Assembly (NCBI GenBank): GCA_030247855.1
Contig: JAPDRN010000111.1
Span: forward strand, 50,776 to 114,775
Direction: 5' to 3'
Length of the DNA: 64,000 nt
Source: Knufia peltigerae
Taxonomy: Eukaryota; Ascomycota; Eurotiomycetes; Chaetothyriales; Trichomeriaceae
Positions 55,244-64,000 of the stretch are shown here, in pieces. The notes below the pieces were generated by a model. It was not told where the DNA came from. It saw nothing but the letters and a program-made list of their open reading frames with translations, and made no database searches. A program made the translations under genes and the position numbers. Within the stretch, counting starts at the first letter, position 1. Each line of letters opens with the position of its first letter.

Positions 55244-55852
55244 CGAGGAATATGGATGTGATCATTGCATCCTCGTTACGGCAGTTCTAACAATTTAAGC
55301 CGTTCAGGAACGCGAGCCGGAGGAGATTCTTGTGAAGGATCGCGGAGTGTTGGGGAGTGTGGTAGAATGCGCAGGTGCTTGTGTGGCTTGACAGGAGTCG
55401 CTTTTGTGTAGAAGTTTCGACCTGTGTCCCTTTGGGCAATGAGAGAGCCCAACGCCAGCGATGACAGTGTTAGTATGAACAAGCAGACTCGTTTGTTTGC
55501 TGAGTATGGCTATAATACTACAATTACGCAGCCTGGCGATGTATTCGTACCATCCATCATCCATCCAACTTCCCATGTGGAGAAGAGGCTGTATCGCGCC
55601 TATTGGTCCACCGTACTCAACTGCGGATCATTTGATTTCAAGCGTAGCATTAACCTGCGCAAGTGAGAGTAACGTTCATTTCAGGTGGAAGGTCACTGGT
55701 GTCTTTATGTTGCAAAGTGAGTACGGGCGGTGGAAAAGAGAGACAGCTCAATGCTCTTGTTTCATTATATCCTATACAGCAATCTGATTGATCATGAAAA
55801 AGACTATCAACTCCCGCCCCTGTCCTAGCTTGAACAGATTCATCAAAACTCA
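55244..55852. other. intergenic downstream of EF-hand gene, upstream of vps8
   Basis: 609 bp without a convincing ORF; the promoter of vps8 should lie here. Confidence 0.4.
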
Positions 55853-56858
55853 TTATCGTGCCTGAACTCCCTGGGCCTGTTCTGTGGCAGGACCGCCGGT
55901 CAAGTTCGCTACAAATTCCTGGTAACGGAACACATCACCGCCTTTCTTTGGAGCGGGGGTATTAAGACCCCGAACACCAGCAATGCCGATTACATTCTTG
56001 CCCAGAATTCTTCTGCCCGTGAACCCCTCGATGGCTCGATCAATATCTCTCTCGCTCAAAGGACGTTGGCCTGGATCTGGTGCTGTATTTCGTAGTGCGG
56101 AGCGGAGCTCTGAAATATCAATTTGCCCGCTATCATCGTCATCAAAGGCGGAGAATGCGTTGAGCAGCTCTTGCTGGGGAGATAGACCGACCAGAATGTT
56201 TGCGAGTTGATTGAGGTATTGTGGTAGCGAGAGCTGTTGTGGTTGTCCGGGTGGGAAGAATTGGGAGAGGTTGCTCTCGTGTAGGCCTAATGATTGGAGT
56301 GTTTCGGCGACTGAGGCGGCGTCAATAGTTCCATTTGAGTTAGAGTCAAGTACCGAGAATGACTCGCGCATATTGTGGAGGAGTTGGGGTGGGAGTTTGG
56401 AGAGGTTGTCATTCTGGGAGAGACCGTTAGAGACAAGTCTTCGAGTCTCTCTAGAAATCCCAGGAGAGGCGCTCATGGGGTTGTTGTCAAGCTTGTTGGA
56501 AAAGGGTAATCTGTGTGCGGTGGGTGATGGAGGGGGTTCCGTCTGCGCCCTTCTAAATGACCCAGAGTCGGTCTTTGTTTTCGACGGTGTTGAGATTATC
56601 TCGTCTTCCTCCTCTTCTTCTGACACGGTGTATGCATGTTTGAGCTTGGATGGAGAAGTCATGGGGGATGCGCCGCTTCTGTTTGTTGGCGGAGTATTTG
56701 GTCTTCCACTGGCAGTAGTCGGAGAACCTGGTGAAGCAGGACGGCGAAAGGGAGAAGACCGAGGAGAATTGAACGTGGACTTGTAAGAAGCCTGATTGAT
56801 AAATGTTAGATCACAGACCACGACTTTGGCTTGACATGAGTTGATTACCACTTACCAT
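55853..56858 (-). CDS. EF-hand protein, myosin regulatory light chain-like
   Basis: The start codon forms a coding exon of its own: ATG at 56858-56856 is followed at once by gtaagt. The 64-bp intron (56792-56855) ends in cag, and exon 2 (56791-55853) continues ASYKSTFNS in frame, giving 313 aa. Residues 2-140 are Ser/Pro-rich with an acidic run (about 58-66) and RRA-type basic sites, probably disordered and phosphorylated. The first EF-hand loop (150-162, DSNSNGTID) and the second (218-229, DDDDSGQIDISE) are both plausible; the second keeps all calcium ligands. A third, degenerate hand is near the C-terminus (DVFRYQEFVANL). The pattern (helix LLHNMRESFSVLD, then PQQELLNAFSAFD) fits the myosin regulatory light chain/calmodulin superfamily, with a longer N-terminal tail than animal chains. 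Likely partner: a class II or V myosin. Divergent from afi1. Confidence 0.72.
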
Positions 56859-57623
56859 GACAGATGTTTGATCAGCACAGGCGGATCTGTGCCTTTCTTT
56901 AGATGATCGACAGAGGTTCACCTGGCAAGCAAGGAGAAGATTTACTGCTTCTTGTAGCGATATATGCTGAGGTGTAGTCAGAATGATCACAGAGTCTGGG
57001 TGTCTTCGATTGAGTGTGAAGTTGATCGTTTCTAACTGTTATAGTGGCCGATATTGTATTCCAATGTTCGTGGCGGCGTGCAGGACCTGGACCGAACGTA
57101 CAGCGGGCAGGTGATCTTGTTTACAGGCGGTTGTCATAGCACCGGATCAACCCTGGCTCCGTGTCCCCTTTACTGGCAAGTATGGCGAGCACTAAAGGCT
57201 AAGCTTAATGGTGTTTGAACCCCAATCAGTGCGGGCGCTAAAACGGCCCCTCAATGCCGATCTCAGGGGCACCGATAACTTTGCAGCAGAGGACGGGGAC
57301 TCTTTGAAGCCATGGGTCTCATTCAGCGAATGTTCCATCTTCGAGGGGGTCGCAAGAAGTGAAGTTTGGATGGTGCTTGATAAGAATCGCACTGATACAT
57401 TCCTACACAGCCTCGACGGCTAACTTCTCATCCGAAACCGATCTTCTTCTTTTTCAGCACGCACAATCCCACCGCCGAGAAAACCTCCCACTCTTTTCTC
57501 GACTCTTCGAACTGCGGTGGCCTATAGTCGTACCCTTTGTCATACTCGGGTCGCGGCCTCTTCGAACGACTGATCCTGGGCGATCTTCCGATTGTTTCTA
57601 CCACAGTATTCAAGCTACGGTCC
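56859..57623. promoter_or_regulatory. divergent promoter, EF-hand gene and afi1
   Basis: 765 bp between divergent starts with no coding evidence; both promoters must lie here. The pyrimidine-rich part near 57450-57500 precedes afi1. Confidence 0.45.
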
Positions 57624-60059
57624 ATGGCTGAGACCGTGGCATATCGTCCGCACGCTCCCCATGCCTTCTCCGACAGTCGAAGATCTGCTTCCTCCACCTC
57701 AGGCTCCCACAAGTCAACCGTCTCTCATGCGGCTTCGCACTACAAAGTTTCGTCGCAGAGTTCTCTAGTCCCTCCTTCACCTCGCGGGTCTTACCGGTCG
57801 TCGCAAAGAGTTTCTACAGTGCCAGAAGATGGACCTTACCGTCCTAAGAAGCGGCTCAAGTCACAATACCCGCTGCATTCGGGCGAGCATCATGTCGAGT
57901 ACATCTTGGTCGCGTCTTTCGACATCGACCGTGGACCGATTATGGAACACCAGTTTCCTGGCGCAATCAGCCCTGATGAAAATATGTTGGCAGAGTTGAT
58001 GTTGCCCGATCAGACACATGTCCGGCAGCAGGATTGGACCATGTTCTTCCTTCACAAAGACACCGGCGAGAGTGAGGAGGATCTAGCAGAGAAGGAAACA
58101 AGGCGACAGCAAAGAGCCGCCAGAAGGCGTCTTCGAGAAGAGATGGCTGTGGCGGGAGTCACTGAGGAGTATGAAGATGAGTCCAGCAGTGATGAAAGCG
58201 ATACTGGCGGGATAGACAACCCTCCCCTGATGTATGTGCTGAATCTGGTCAACACGAAGCAAGACAGTACCGTCAAACGAGGCGCTGTGGTGAAGGCCAT
58301 GGCCATCTGCACGAGACATTCATTTCTGCACATATACAAGCCGCTCCTTTTACTGGCTCTGGAGGATTATTTCAAGTCACCCATACCAGACACTCTAGAG
58401 CTGTTATTCAATGCTCTCAACAACATGGATTTATCCTTGATGCCAAAGCTTTCAGTTCTTGAACGACATATTCTGCAAGCAAGCGATACCAAAGACATGT
58501 TTGTGGAAAAGTTTGAACAGATGATCTCCCAGCGACTCGCTGACGAAGCTCTGAGCAAGATCAGTGAGGCACCAGAATCTCCGAGCAAGGCTGAACCGAA
58601 ATATACGGTTCCTCGCGACACCCATGAGTTCGAATCGAGAATAGTATACAATGGCATTCCAGTACCTGTCAAAATTCCTACTGCATTATCTCCAGAGACC
58701 GTCGGAGACTTCTCTTTGATCAAGCTGGTTCAGATCTTCGGAGGGCCACACCACTCCCAGCCCCAACCTTTCGCATTGCATCCTCATCTCACAACCTCGG
58801 GTGCATACACACACCCCATCATCGTACTAATCAACGCCATGTTGACCCAGAAACGGGTCATCTTCCTTGGACACAATCGACCTTCGGGCGAAGTGGCAGA
58901 AGCTGTACTCGCGGCCTGTGCTCTTGCATCAGGAGGCATTCTTCGGGGCTTCACACGGCATGCTTTCCCGTATACGGACCTCACCAAGATTGATGAGTTA
59001 CTGAAGGTACCCGGCTTCATAGCAGGAGTTACCAACCCTGCTTTTTCTTATCATCCCGAATGGTGGGACCTGCTCTGCGATCTACCGTCAGGCAGAATGA
59101 AGATCTCATCGTGTATCGAAACGGCTCCAGTGACCGAAGGCACCACGTACTTCCAGCAGCACGGCCATGCGCTGCTGAACCACAAGGATGCAGCGCATGC
59201 CGATGCCACTGGGGACATCCATTTCATGGAAGACATAACCCGGAGCATCGCCTCCCGAGCTGGAGAATCAATTGTCAGGGCTAAATTCCGTGCCTACATT
59301 TCCAAATTTACTCGCGTCGCAGCCGCTTTCGAAGAGACTGTATATGGAGCGAGCAGTTTGAGCGCCCTTCCTCCGACCGAAGTTGACAAGGTGGAGACAC
59401 CTTCGTCTGCCACCGCCACTCCACGACCAATGTCACTGAGGACGTCTAGTCAGAATCTCAAGGGCCATGGATATGTATGGTCTACCGAGGACGCAAAGAC
59501 GCGGGAGCTTGCTGCCTCGGCGGCTAGGATTGAAGGATGGAGGAACACTCGATCGTATCACTCGTTCATCCTTGACCTAGCCTCTCATTCGCAAGACTCG
59601 ATATCTCCGACCTCACCGGTCAGCATGACCAATATGCTGGCACGAGAACCACTCAAACCATATGTTGATCTCTATCATTCGCTGTCCAAGCTCCGGATGC
59701 TACGCTTGACTCCGACGGAAGCTGGGGCGATTTACCTTGCCCTCGAGGCATACTGTACCGACTATGAGAGTATTCTTGAATTATTGGAGAAGGTTCCAAT
59801 GTCGGAAGCTGGACTTTTCTACATTGGCCTCGGGCTGTGGCACGAAGATCAACGAGTGAGGATGGCAGTTGGGACACTTCTGGATCGCATCAGGCAACAC
59901 CCGGCTGGAAGAGTATTCTTCAGCCGACTCGGTGGCTGGGCCAACATGGGTTTTACGAGGTGTTTACAGGAGAAAGAGGCCAGAATGCGTCAAAATCAAC
60001 ATGACACGGAGGAGATGATGGCACCTCTCACGATCAGTGGTGATGGACGACGAAGTTAG
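57624..60059 (+). CDS. afi1: Afi1-like DENN-type protein (Arf3-interacting, polarity)
   Basis: One intronless frame; I take the ATG at 57624 (MAETVAYRP), giving 811 aa, since the frame upstream has no ATG. Residues 1-90 are Ser-rich and disordered. The Afi1 docking domain starts at about 92 (YILVASFDIDRGPIMEHQFP) and includes LAELMLPDQTHVRQQDWTMFFLHK. A charged coiled insert (REEMAVAG region, about 175-195) follows, then the conserved YVLNLVNTKQDSTVKRGAVVKAMAICT, which resembles a uDENN core. The SPA (stabilisation of polarity axis) region spans about 355-560, with YTHPIIVLINAMLTQKRVIFLG and GFIAGVTNPAFSYHPEWWDLL. Yeast Afi1 is an Arf3 effector at the cortex that helps keep polarity and spindle orientation. 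The protein is complete and the family is clear. Confidence 0.9.
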   Translation: MAETVAYRPHAPHAFSDSRRSASSTSGSHKSTVSHAASHYKVSSQSSLVPPSPRGSYRSSQRVSTVPEDGPYRPKKRLKSQYPLHSGEHHVEYILVASFDIDRGPIMEHQFPGAISPDENMLAELMLPDQTHVRQQDWTMFFLHKDTGESEEDLAEKETRRQQRAARRRLREEMAVAGVTEEYEDESSSDESDTGGIDNPPLMYVLNLVNTKQDSTVKRGAVVKAMAICTRHSFLHIYKPLLLLALEDYFKSPIPDTLELLFNALNNMDLSLMPKLSVLERHILQASDTKDMFVEKFEQMISQRLADEALSKISEAPESPSKAEPKYTVPRDTHEFESRIVYNGIPVPVKIPTALSPETVGDFSLIKLVQIFGGPHHSQPQPFALHPHLTTSGAYTHPIIVLINAMLTQKRVIFLGHNRPSGEVAEAVLAACALASGGILRGFTRHAFPYTDLTKIDELLKVPGFIAGVTNPAFSYHPEWWDLLCDLPSGRMKISSCIETAPVTEGTTYFQQHGHALLNHKDAAHADATGDIHFMEDITRSIASRAGESIVRAKFRAYISKFTRVAAAFEETVYGASSLSALPPTEVDKVETPSSATATPRPMSLRTSSQNLKGHGYVWSTEDAKTRELAASAARIEGWRNTRSYHSFILDLASHSQDSISPTSPVSMTNMLAREPLKPYVDLYHSLSKLRMLRLTPTEAGAIYLALEAYCTDYESILELLEKVPMSEAGLFYIGLGLWHEDQRVRMAVGTLLDRIRQHPAGRVFFSRLGGWANMGFTRCLQEKEARMRQNQHDTEEMMAPLTISGDGRRS

Positions 60060-61955
60060 GATTGCCAGTCTGATGATTGGGTAACGATTGTTTTGACGAT
60101 GAAATTGATGCCAGAGCTTTCTTAATGATTCATATTTTTTCACCAGCTTCTGATTGTTGACTTGCCATCTTAGAAATTGCGAGGCGGTCATGAGCCAGAA
60201 CGACGCAACGACGGGATAGTATTGGACCATGTTGTTGCTATTGTAGTATCCAATATTCGCACGGGAACCTGCCTATCACAATTATCTAGATTCGAACAGG
60301 ACAAGGGCGGCGACACGTATGTGTTGTTTGATGATGTTGCAAGCGCTTACCATGATAAATGGAGGCGCAGCAGTAGGAAGAGTGAAAGGTCTAGACAACT
60401 CGCAACATGTGGCCATGACAGGGATTATACAATAGGACAGCCCTAGCCCATCTCCATGTCCCTAGTCCACCGAGTCTACTGATAGAATGAGTAAAAATGT
60501 TACCCCTGACTCTGAAGAAAACAAGTCGGCGTCCGGCACTATCGAATCTTGGCAACTTTTCAGGCTTAACGAGGCTCGCGTGTAAAATTGTCAACCTCGA
60601 CCCCTGGTCACCATATCATCGTCTACTTTCCATTCCAGACTCCCTGTCCAGCCGCTGTGGGATAGGCGAGATCAGCATGATTTGTAGCCTGTTCAAAGCA
60701 TGTTGTGCCTCGAATCGACGCTGACCGGAAGGGGGTCCATGGAACCAATCATTCGACACCACATCTCTACAGTACTGTTTGGTGCGGCGGGCGAACACCA
60801 TGTCCGAATCAGAGCTGGAGATTAGCATTCCTACCTGGATCAAAGGATTGGTCTGCGGAATACTCCGTAAGGTAAGAAGTCGCGCTTGGAATCCCACTGT
60901 AAGCAACCCCCTTCGAAGTTCAACATCTTACGCAACCATGCCCCCTAGCTCTCATAGGGTGGTCTTTGTCTGGAAAGGACTGGAACGCCACCAAAGCGCC
61001 ACGGCGTTCCATGAACTCGAACTCAACGTGGTAACCTCTGGCATTTGGGGGTCCCGCTCCCTTGATGCATACCAGCGAAAAAAAGAGGTCTGGTGGAGTA
61101 TCAACAACGGACTCATCCTTTTGTTCGCACATTTTGCTAACGCCGACTGGTAAATATGCCGCCGAACTTGCCTGGGAAGGTGACTTTGGCTCTGGAACCG
61201 CGAGCTATTGCGGAGCGGAGGGACATAGGGCATTCTCGATACGGAGTACAGTCAATACTGTCTTGCCATCGAATCTTCCAAGGGCCGCATTTAGCATTCC
61301 CATGTGACGATTATTTCAATCCTTCTCAAAAAACCCCTTTCAAAAGTCTTTGTTCGGTCCGCTTTCAGCTTCGGCCCCGGGGGAGAATTCTCCGTACATC
61401 CAGGTTCTTTTCTTTACTTCCAATACACGATACACTCTCAGCGTGAGACATACTCAGTCTACACGGAGAGAATTTGAAGCTGTTAAGCGACGTCGGTCTT
61501 TTACCACCCTGAAACCCCCGACCCTTGCAAGTTCGAATCCACATTGGTGTGGAGGAAGATCAATTACAGTAGGATCAACACCAGGGATCCGACACGTGCT
61601 GCAAGTTATATCTCTTCCCGACAACCCATATCGGGAGTGATCGACTGCACATCACCCAGCACACGCTTAACGATCCCTTGGGTTACGAACGGCTTCGACG
61701 AAGGCTTCACAGAGGTGTAGCTAGGATCGCCGACGGACATTGTTCGACCTGTATCATCGGCCTCATTGATGTGAAGACAGCAAGTACACCAGGAGTCTTC
61801 AAGACGCCGCCGGCGTCGATGCTTGTCCCGAGTCCTTCTCAAAGGCTCAGGACGTCCGTTCGTTACTGAAGAACCTTCTTCTCGACACTCGTTTCAACAA
61901 TCAATTCGACTCGACTCTGGCGGCATACTCACTCTCACTAAGAATACAATCATCC
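60060..61955. other. 1.9-kb intergenic region
   Basis: No supported gene. The plus ORF 60779-61153 and minus ORF 60952-61233 have no known domain. The 9-mers TACTCCGTA (60861-60869) and TACGGAGTA (61240-61248) lie here. The last 100 bases precede the GPI-protein gene and should hold its promoter. Confidence 0.4.
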
Positions 61956-63242
61956 ATGATGTCCCAATCAGCATCAGATATATCATCTTCAGACCCGAGG
62001 AGGCGAAGGCGGAGGAGGAAGAATGCTCGCACATCATCATCATTACTATCCTCACCCAAATTATTCTCACTTTCAATAATGATGATGCTCCTGTCGCTAT
62101 TGACACCCTGCTCAGCGGCGCAAGACACGCAATCCGAAACGCTTGTGTACGAGTCACCGTCTCTATTTGAACAACTCGAAGCCAGAGGGGAAATATTCAT
62201 CGACCGGTCCGACCGTCCGGCTCGACGAGACAGTCCTCTGCCGGTATTTGTGGTACACAAGCGAGACGACGACAACGACGGGAACGTAGTCACTACGACG
62301 GTCTCCGTCCCGTCAGGATCTGCCGCGGCCATCTCACCACCACCACCACCCGATTCCGCACCAACGACACCGCCGTCGTTATCCGACACCATCGCCACCG
62401 ACACCAACGCCAACCTCGCGCCGACGTTGGTCTCGACGTCCGTCTCGCCCAGCGTGACCGTGGTGACCACGCCCCTGCCGTCCCCCTTTGACACCTCGCT
62501 GGGTCAAAACTTTACGTCCTCGACGTGCCCCTCCTTCTTCTCGACCTTTCTGTCCAACTCGACCTTCCAATCCTGCGTGCCCGTGTCGCTGCTGTTGCAG
62601 AACTCCAATTCCTTCTTCCGGGCCATGCGGTCGGCGACGCTGCTGACCCAGACCCTCGACGCGGCCTGCTCGGCCCCGCTCGCCCTCTGCGCGCCGCTCA
62701 TGTCCAGCCTCGCGTCGCAGCTCGTCTCCTCTTCCGCCTGCGGCGACGACTTCAAGGACCAGGTGGCCACCGTCACCCAGGCCTACGCCGGGCTGACGGC
62801 CTACGAACCTCTGTACCGAGCCACGTGCCTCCGCGACGCCGCGACGGACGGTTACTGCTTCACCGAGGCCGTCACCAACGCCACGACCCAGTCGGACAGT
62901 TACCCTTACTACACGGCCTTGGGACTGGCCATGCCCAACGCCACCACCGGCGGGGGTAGTTCCGGCCCAGATTGCACACAGTGCCTACGAGACACCATGA
63001 AGATCTTCGCCGGTTACGCTCAGGACGTCAATCAGCCCCTCTCGAAGACGTACCTGGGTTGCGCCACCCAGATAGACGACACGTGCGGATCTGGTTTCGC
63101 CGACGTCAACGTCAAGGTTGGAAGTGTCGACAAGGCCGAAAGTCAAAAGAATGGTGTTGCATCCACGAGGGAGGTGTCCACTCTTGCACCGGCCGTCGTG
63201 ACTGCCGTGGCAATCTTACACATGGTATTGTCTACACTGTAA
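61956..63242 (+). CDS. GPI-anchored Cys-rich cell-surface protein (DUF7729-like)
   Basis: An intronless frame of 428 aa; the first ATG is at 61956 (another at 61959). A basic, Ser-rich stretch (including a run of seven Arg, about 16-22) precedes the hydrophobic segment SIMMMLLSLLTPCSAA (about 40-55), which is a secretion signal placed unusually far from the start. Then come dibasic sites (KR, RR), a Thr/Ser/Pro-rich linker, and a Cys-rich domain (about 187-395) with CPSFF, QSCVPV, CSAPLALC, SACGDDF, ATCLRDA, DGYCFTEA, DCTQCL, GCATQIDDTC. This matches a fungal domain of unknown function. The C-terminus is hydrophobic (APAVVTAVAILHMVLSTL) after a polar stretch, a GPI-anchor signal. It probably sits on the plasma membrane or cell wall. 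Coding DNA is strongly GC-rich, unlike its flanks. Confidence 0.8.
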   Translation: MMSQSASDISSSDPRRRRRRRKNARTSSSLLSSPKLFSLSIMMMLLSLLTPCSAAQDTQSETLVYESPSLFEQLEARGEIFIDRSDRPARRDSPLPVFVVHKRDDDNDGNVVTTTVSVPSGSAAAISPPPPPDSAPTTPPSLSDTIATDTNANLAPTLVSTSVSPSVTVVTTPLPSPFDTSLGQNFTSSTCPSFFSTFLSNSTFQSCVPVSLLLQNSNSFFRAMRSATLLTQTLDAACSAPLALCAPLMSSLASQLVSSSACGDDFKDQVATVTQAYAGLTAYEPLYRATCLRDAATDGYCFTEAVTNATTQSDSYPYYTALGLAMPNATTGGGSSGPDCTQCLRDTMKIFAGYAQDVNQPLSKTYLGCATQIDDTCGSGFADVNVKVGSVDKAESQKNGVASTREVSTLAPAVVTAVAILHMVLSTL

Positions 63243-64000
63243 CAAAACAAAAGTCATTGTGGTAGATTTCATGCCCGAGGGGAATGAGTGTTTGGATCGC
63301 GAAAGAAGGGGCACTCTTTGGTATCATTTAGCGACATGTATTGTGTATACTGCTCTGTATGGATTTCGCAAGTATTAGTATGAATGGGAACGGGAAACAG
63401 AATACTTGGTACGGATATGTCAAAAATGAAATGATAAAAGAGCGGATTTATTTAGATGGTGCAAGAGAGAAAAAACAAAAATCAAAATCAAAAATAATAA
63501 TAATCAAACAATGAGTGGAACAAAGTCCATGATGCCATGTGATACGTGGGTTTCGCCTGGTGACGAACACAGTAAATAGCAAGTATATACGGGTACCAAC
63601 GATGATCAAACAGGGAGCTAGCGATGTGAAGTTGAACAAGTAGGATCGGTTTCTTCCTCGTATCAGAACTTGGACCACCACCACCTCAATGTGTTCAACA
63701 TCCCTCTACTCGATATAAATCGTCAACTACTAAACTTGGAAGTTGCAAAATGAATACAAAAACAAAAGACTTTTATTGTCCTAGATATTAGACTTTTGTA
63801 TGGACAACCTCCTACTGGCCAAAAGTCGTCAGAACTGCTGTTAAACAATGAATGTCATGGTGTGTTGCAGGGACAAACTCTCACACTGGTCATGTACCAT
63901 GCAATTGGAAAATCAAATATCCCTGTTGAACAACAAACCGGTACTCACAACTCCAAAGAAAAAAGAAAAAAGAGTGGACGCTCGTGTGTGAATGCAGAGC
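63243..64000. other. intergenic DNA at right edge
   Basis: AT-rich 3' spacer with A-runs; no gene-like ORF supported on either strand. Confidence 0.45.

Noticed and set aside
60779..61233. Overlapping ORFs on both strands
   Set aside because: No recognised motif and strands compete; could be a decayed gene but nothing supports it.
61529..61560. tRNA T-loop-like motif (gttcgaatcc)
   Set aside because: The five bases on either side of the loop do not pair and no acceptor stem or anticodon arm could be drawn, on either strand.
1..64000. CRISPR arrays, operons, bacterial riboswitches
   Set aside because: No regularly spaced repeats; introns and gene families show a eukaryotic genome.

Overview
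The window looks like a draft-assembly piece of a filamentous ascomycete genome (Pezizomycotina). The evidence is short spliceosomal introns of about 51-128 bp with gtaag/gtatgt donors, very long intronless ORFs for core eukaryotic proteins (Irc20, Vps8, Afi1 and Ies1 homologues), and fungus-specific families (Ayg1-type pigment hydrolase, Ldi-domain protein, EthD-like fold, DUF7729-type GPI protein). An Ayg1/Yg1 homologue suggests a melanin-producing lineage such as Eurotiales or Chaetothyriales; that placement is inference. A run of ten Ns sits at 49701-49710. No tRNA, rRNA, CRISPR array or intact transposon was seen.

Layout. 0.4-6 kb: a GNAT acetyltransferase, a putative amidoligase and a ZIFL1-like MFS transporter, all on the plus strand. 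6.4-8.8 kb (minus): a membrane protein of a fungus-specific family whose 5' part carries apparent frame breaks. 9.5-11.7 kb: a 694-aa protein of unknown function. 12.6-16.9 kb (minus): Irc20/SHPRH-type SNF2-RING ubiquitin ligase. 18-20 kb: an SVOP/sugar-type MFS transporter. 20-28 kb: gene-poor DNA around one small bZIP factor that has a Cys/His cluster. 28-30.5 kb (minus): INO80 subunit Ies1.

31-46 kb is a dense block of metabolic enzymes with alternating orientation: Ayg1-type hydrolase, EthD-like protein, MDR enoyl reductase (frame-broken), mitochondrial D-lactate dehydrogenase, M20-family amidohydrolase, a small HTH-like protein, dienelactone hydrolase, short-chain dehydrogenase and a linalool dehydratase/isomerase-domain protein. 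No polyketide synthase or other backbone enzyme is present, so it reads more like a catabolic or tailoring neighbourhood than a classical biosynthetic cluster. 45.8-50.4 kb is gene-poor and holds one small secreted Cys protein. 50.4-60 kb is a trafficking and polarity block: Vps8 (CORVET), a myosin-regulatory-light-chain-like EF-hand protein and Afi1 (DENN-like, Arf3 effector). 62-63.2 kb carries a GPI-anchored Cys-rich protein.

The best leads are the 31-46 kb enzyme block with its Ldi-domain protein, the GNAT/amidoligase pair, the bZIP with a zinc-ligand-like cluster, and several frame breaks that are either sequencing indels or real gene decay. All splice models were worked out by hand from donor/acceptor phase and protein continuity; none was confirmed with transcripts.
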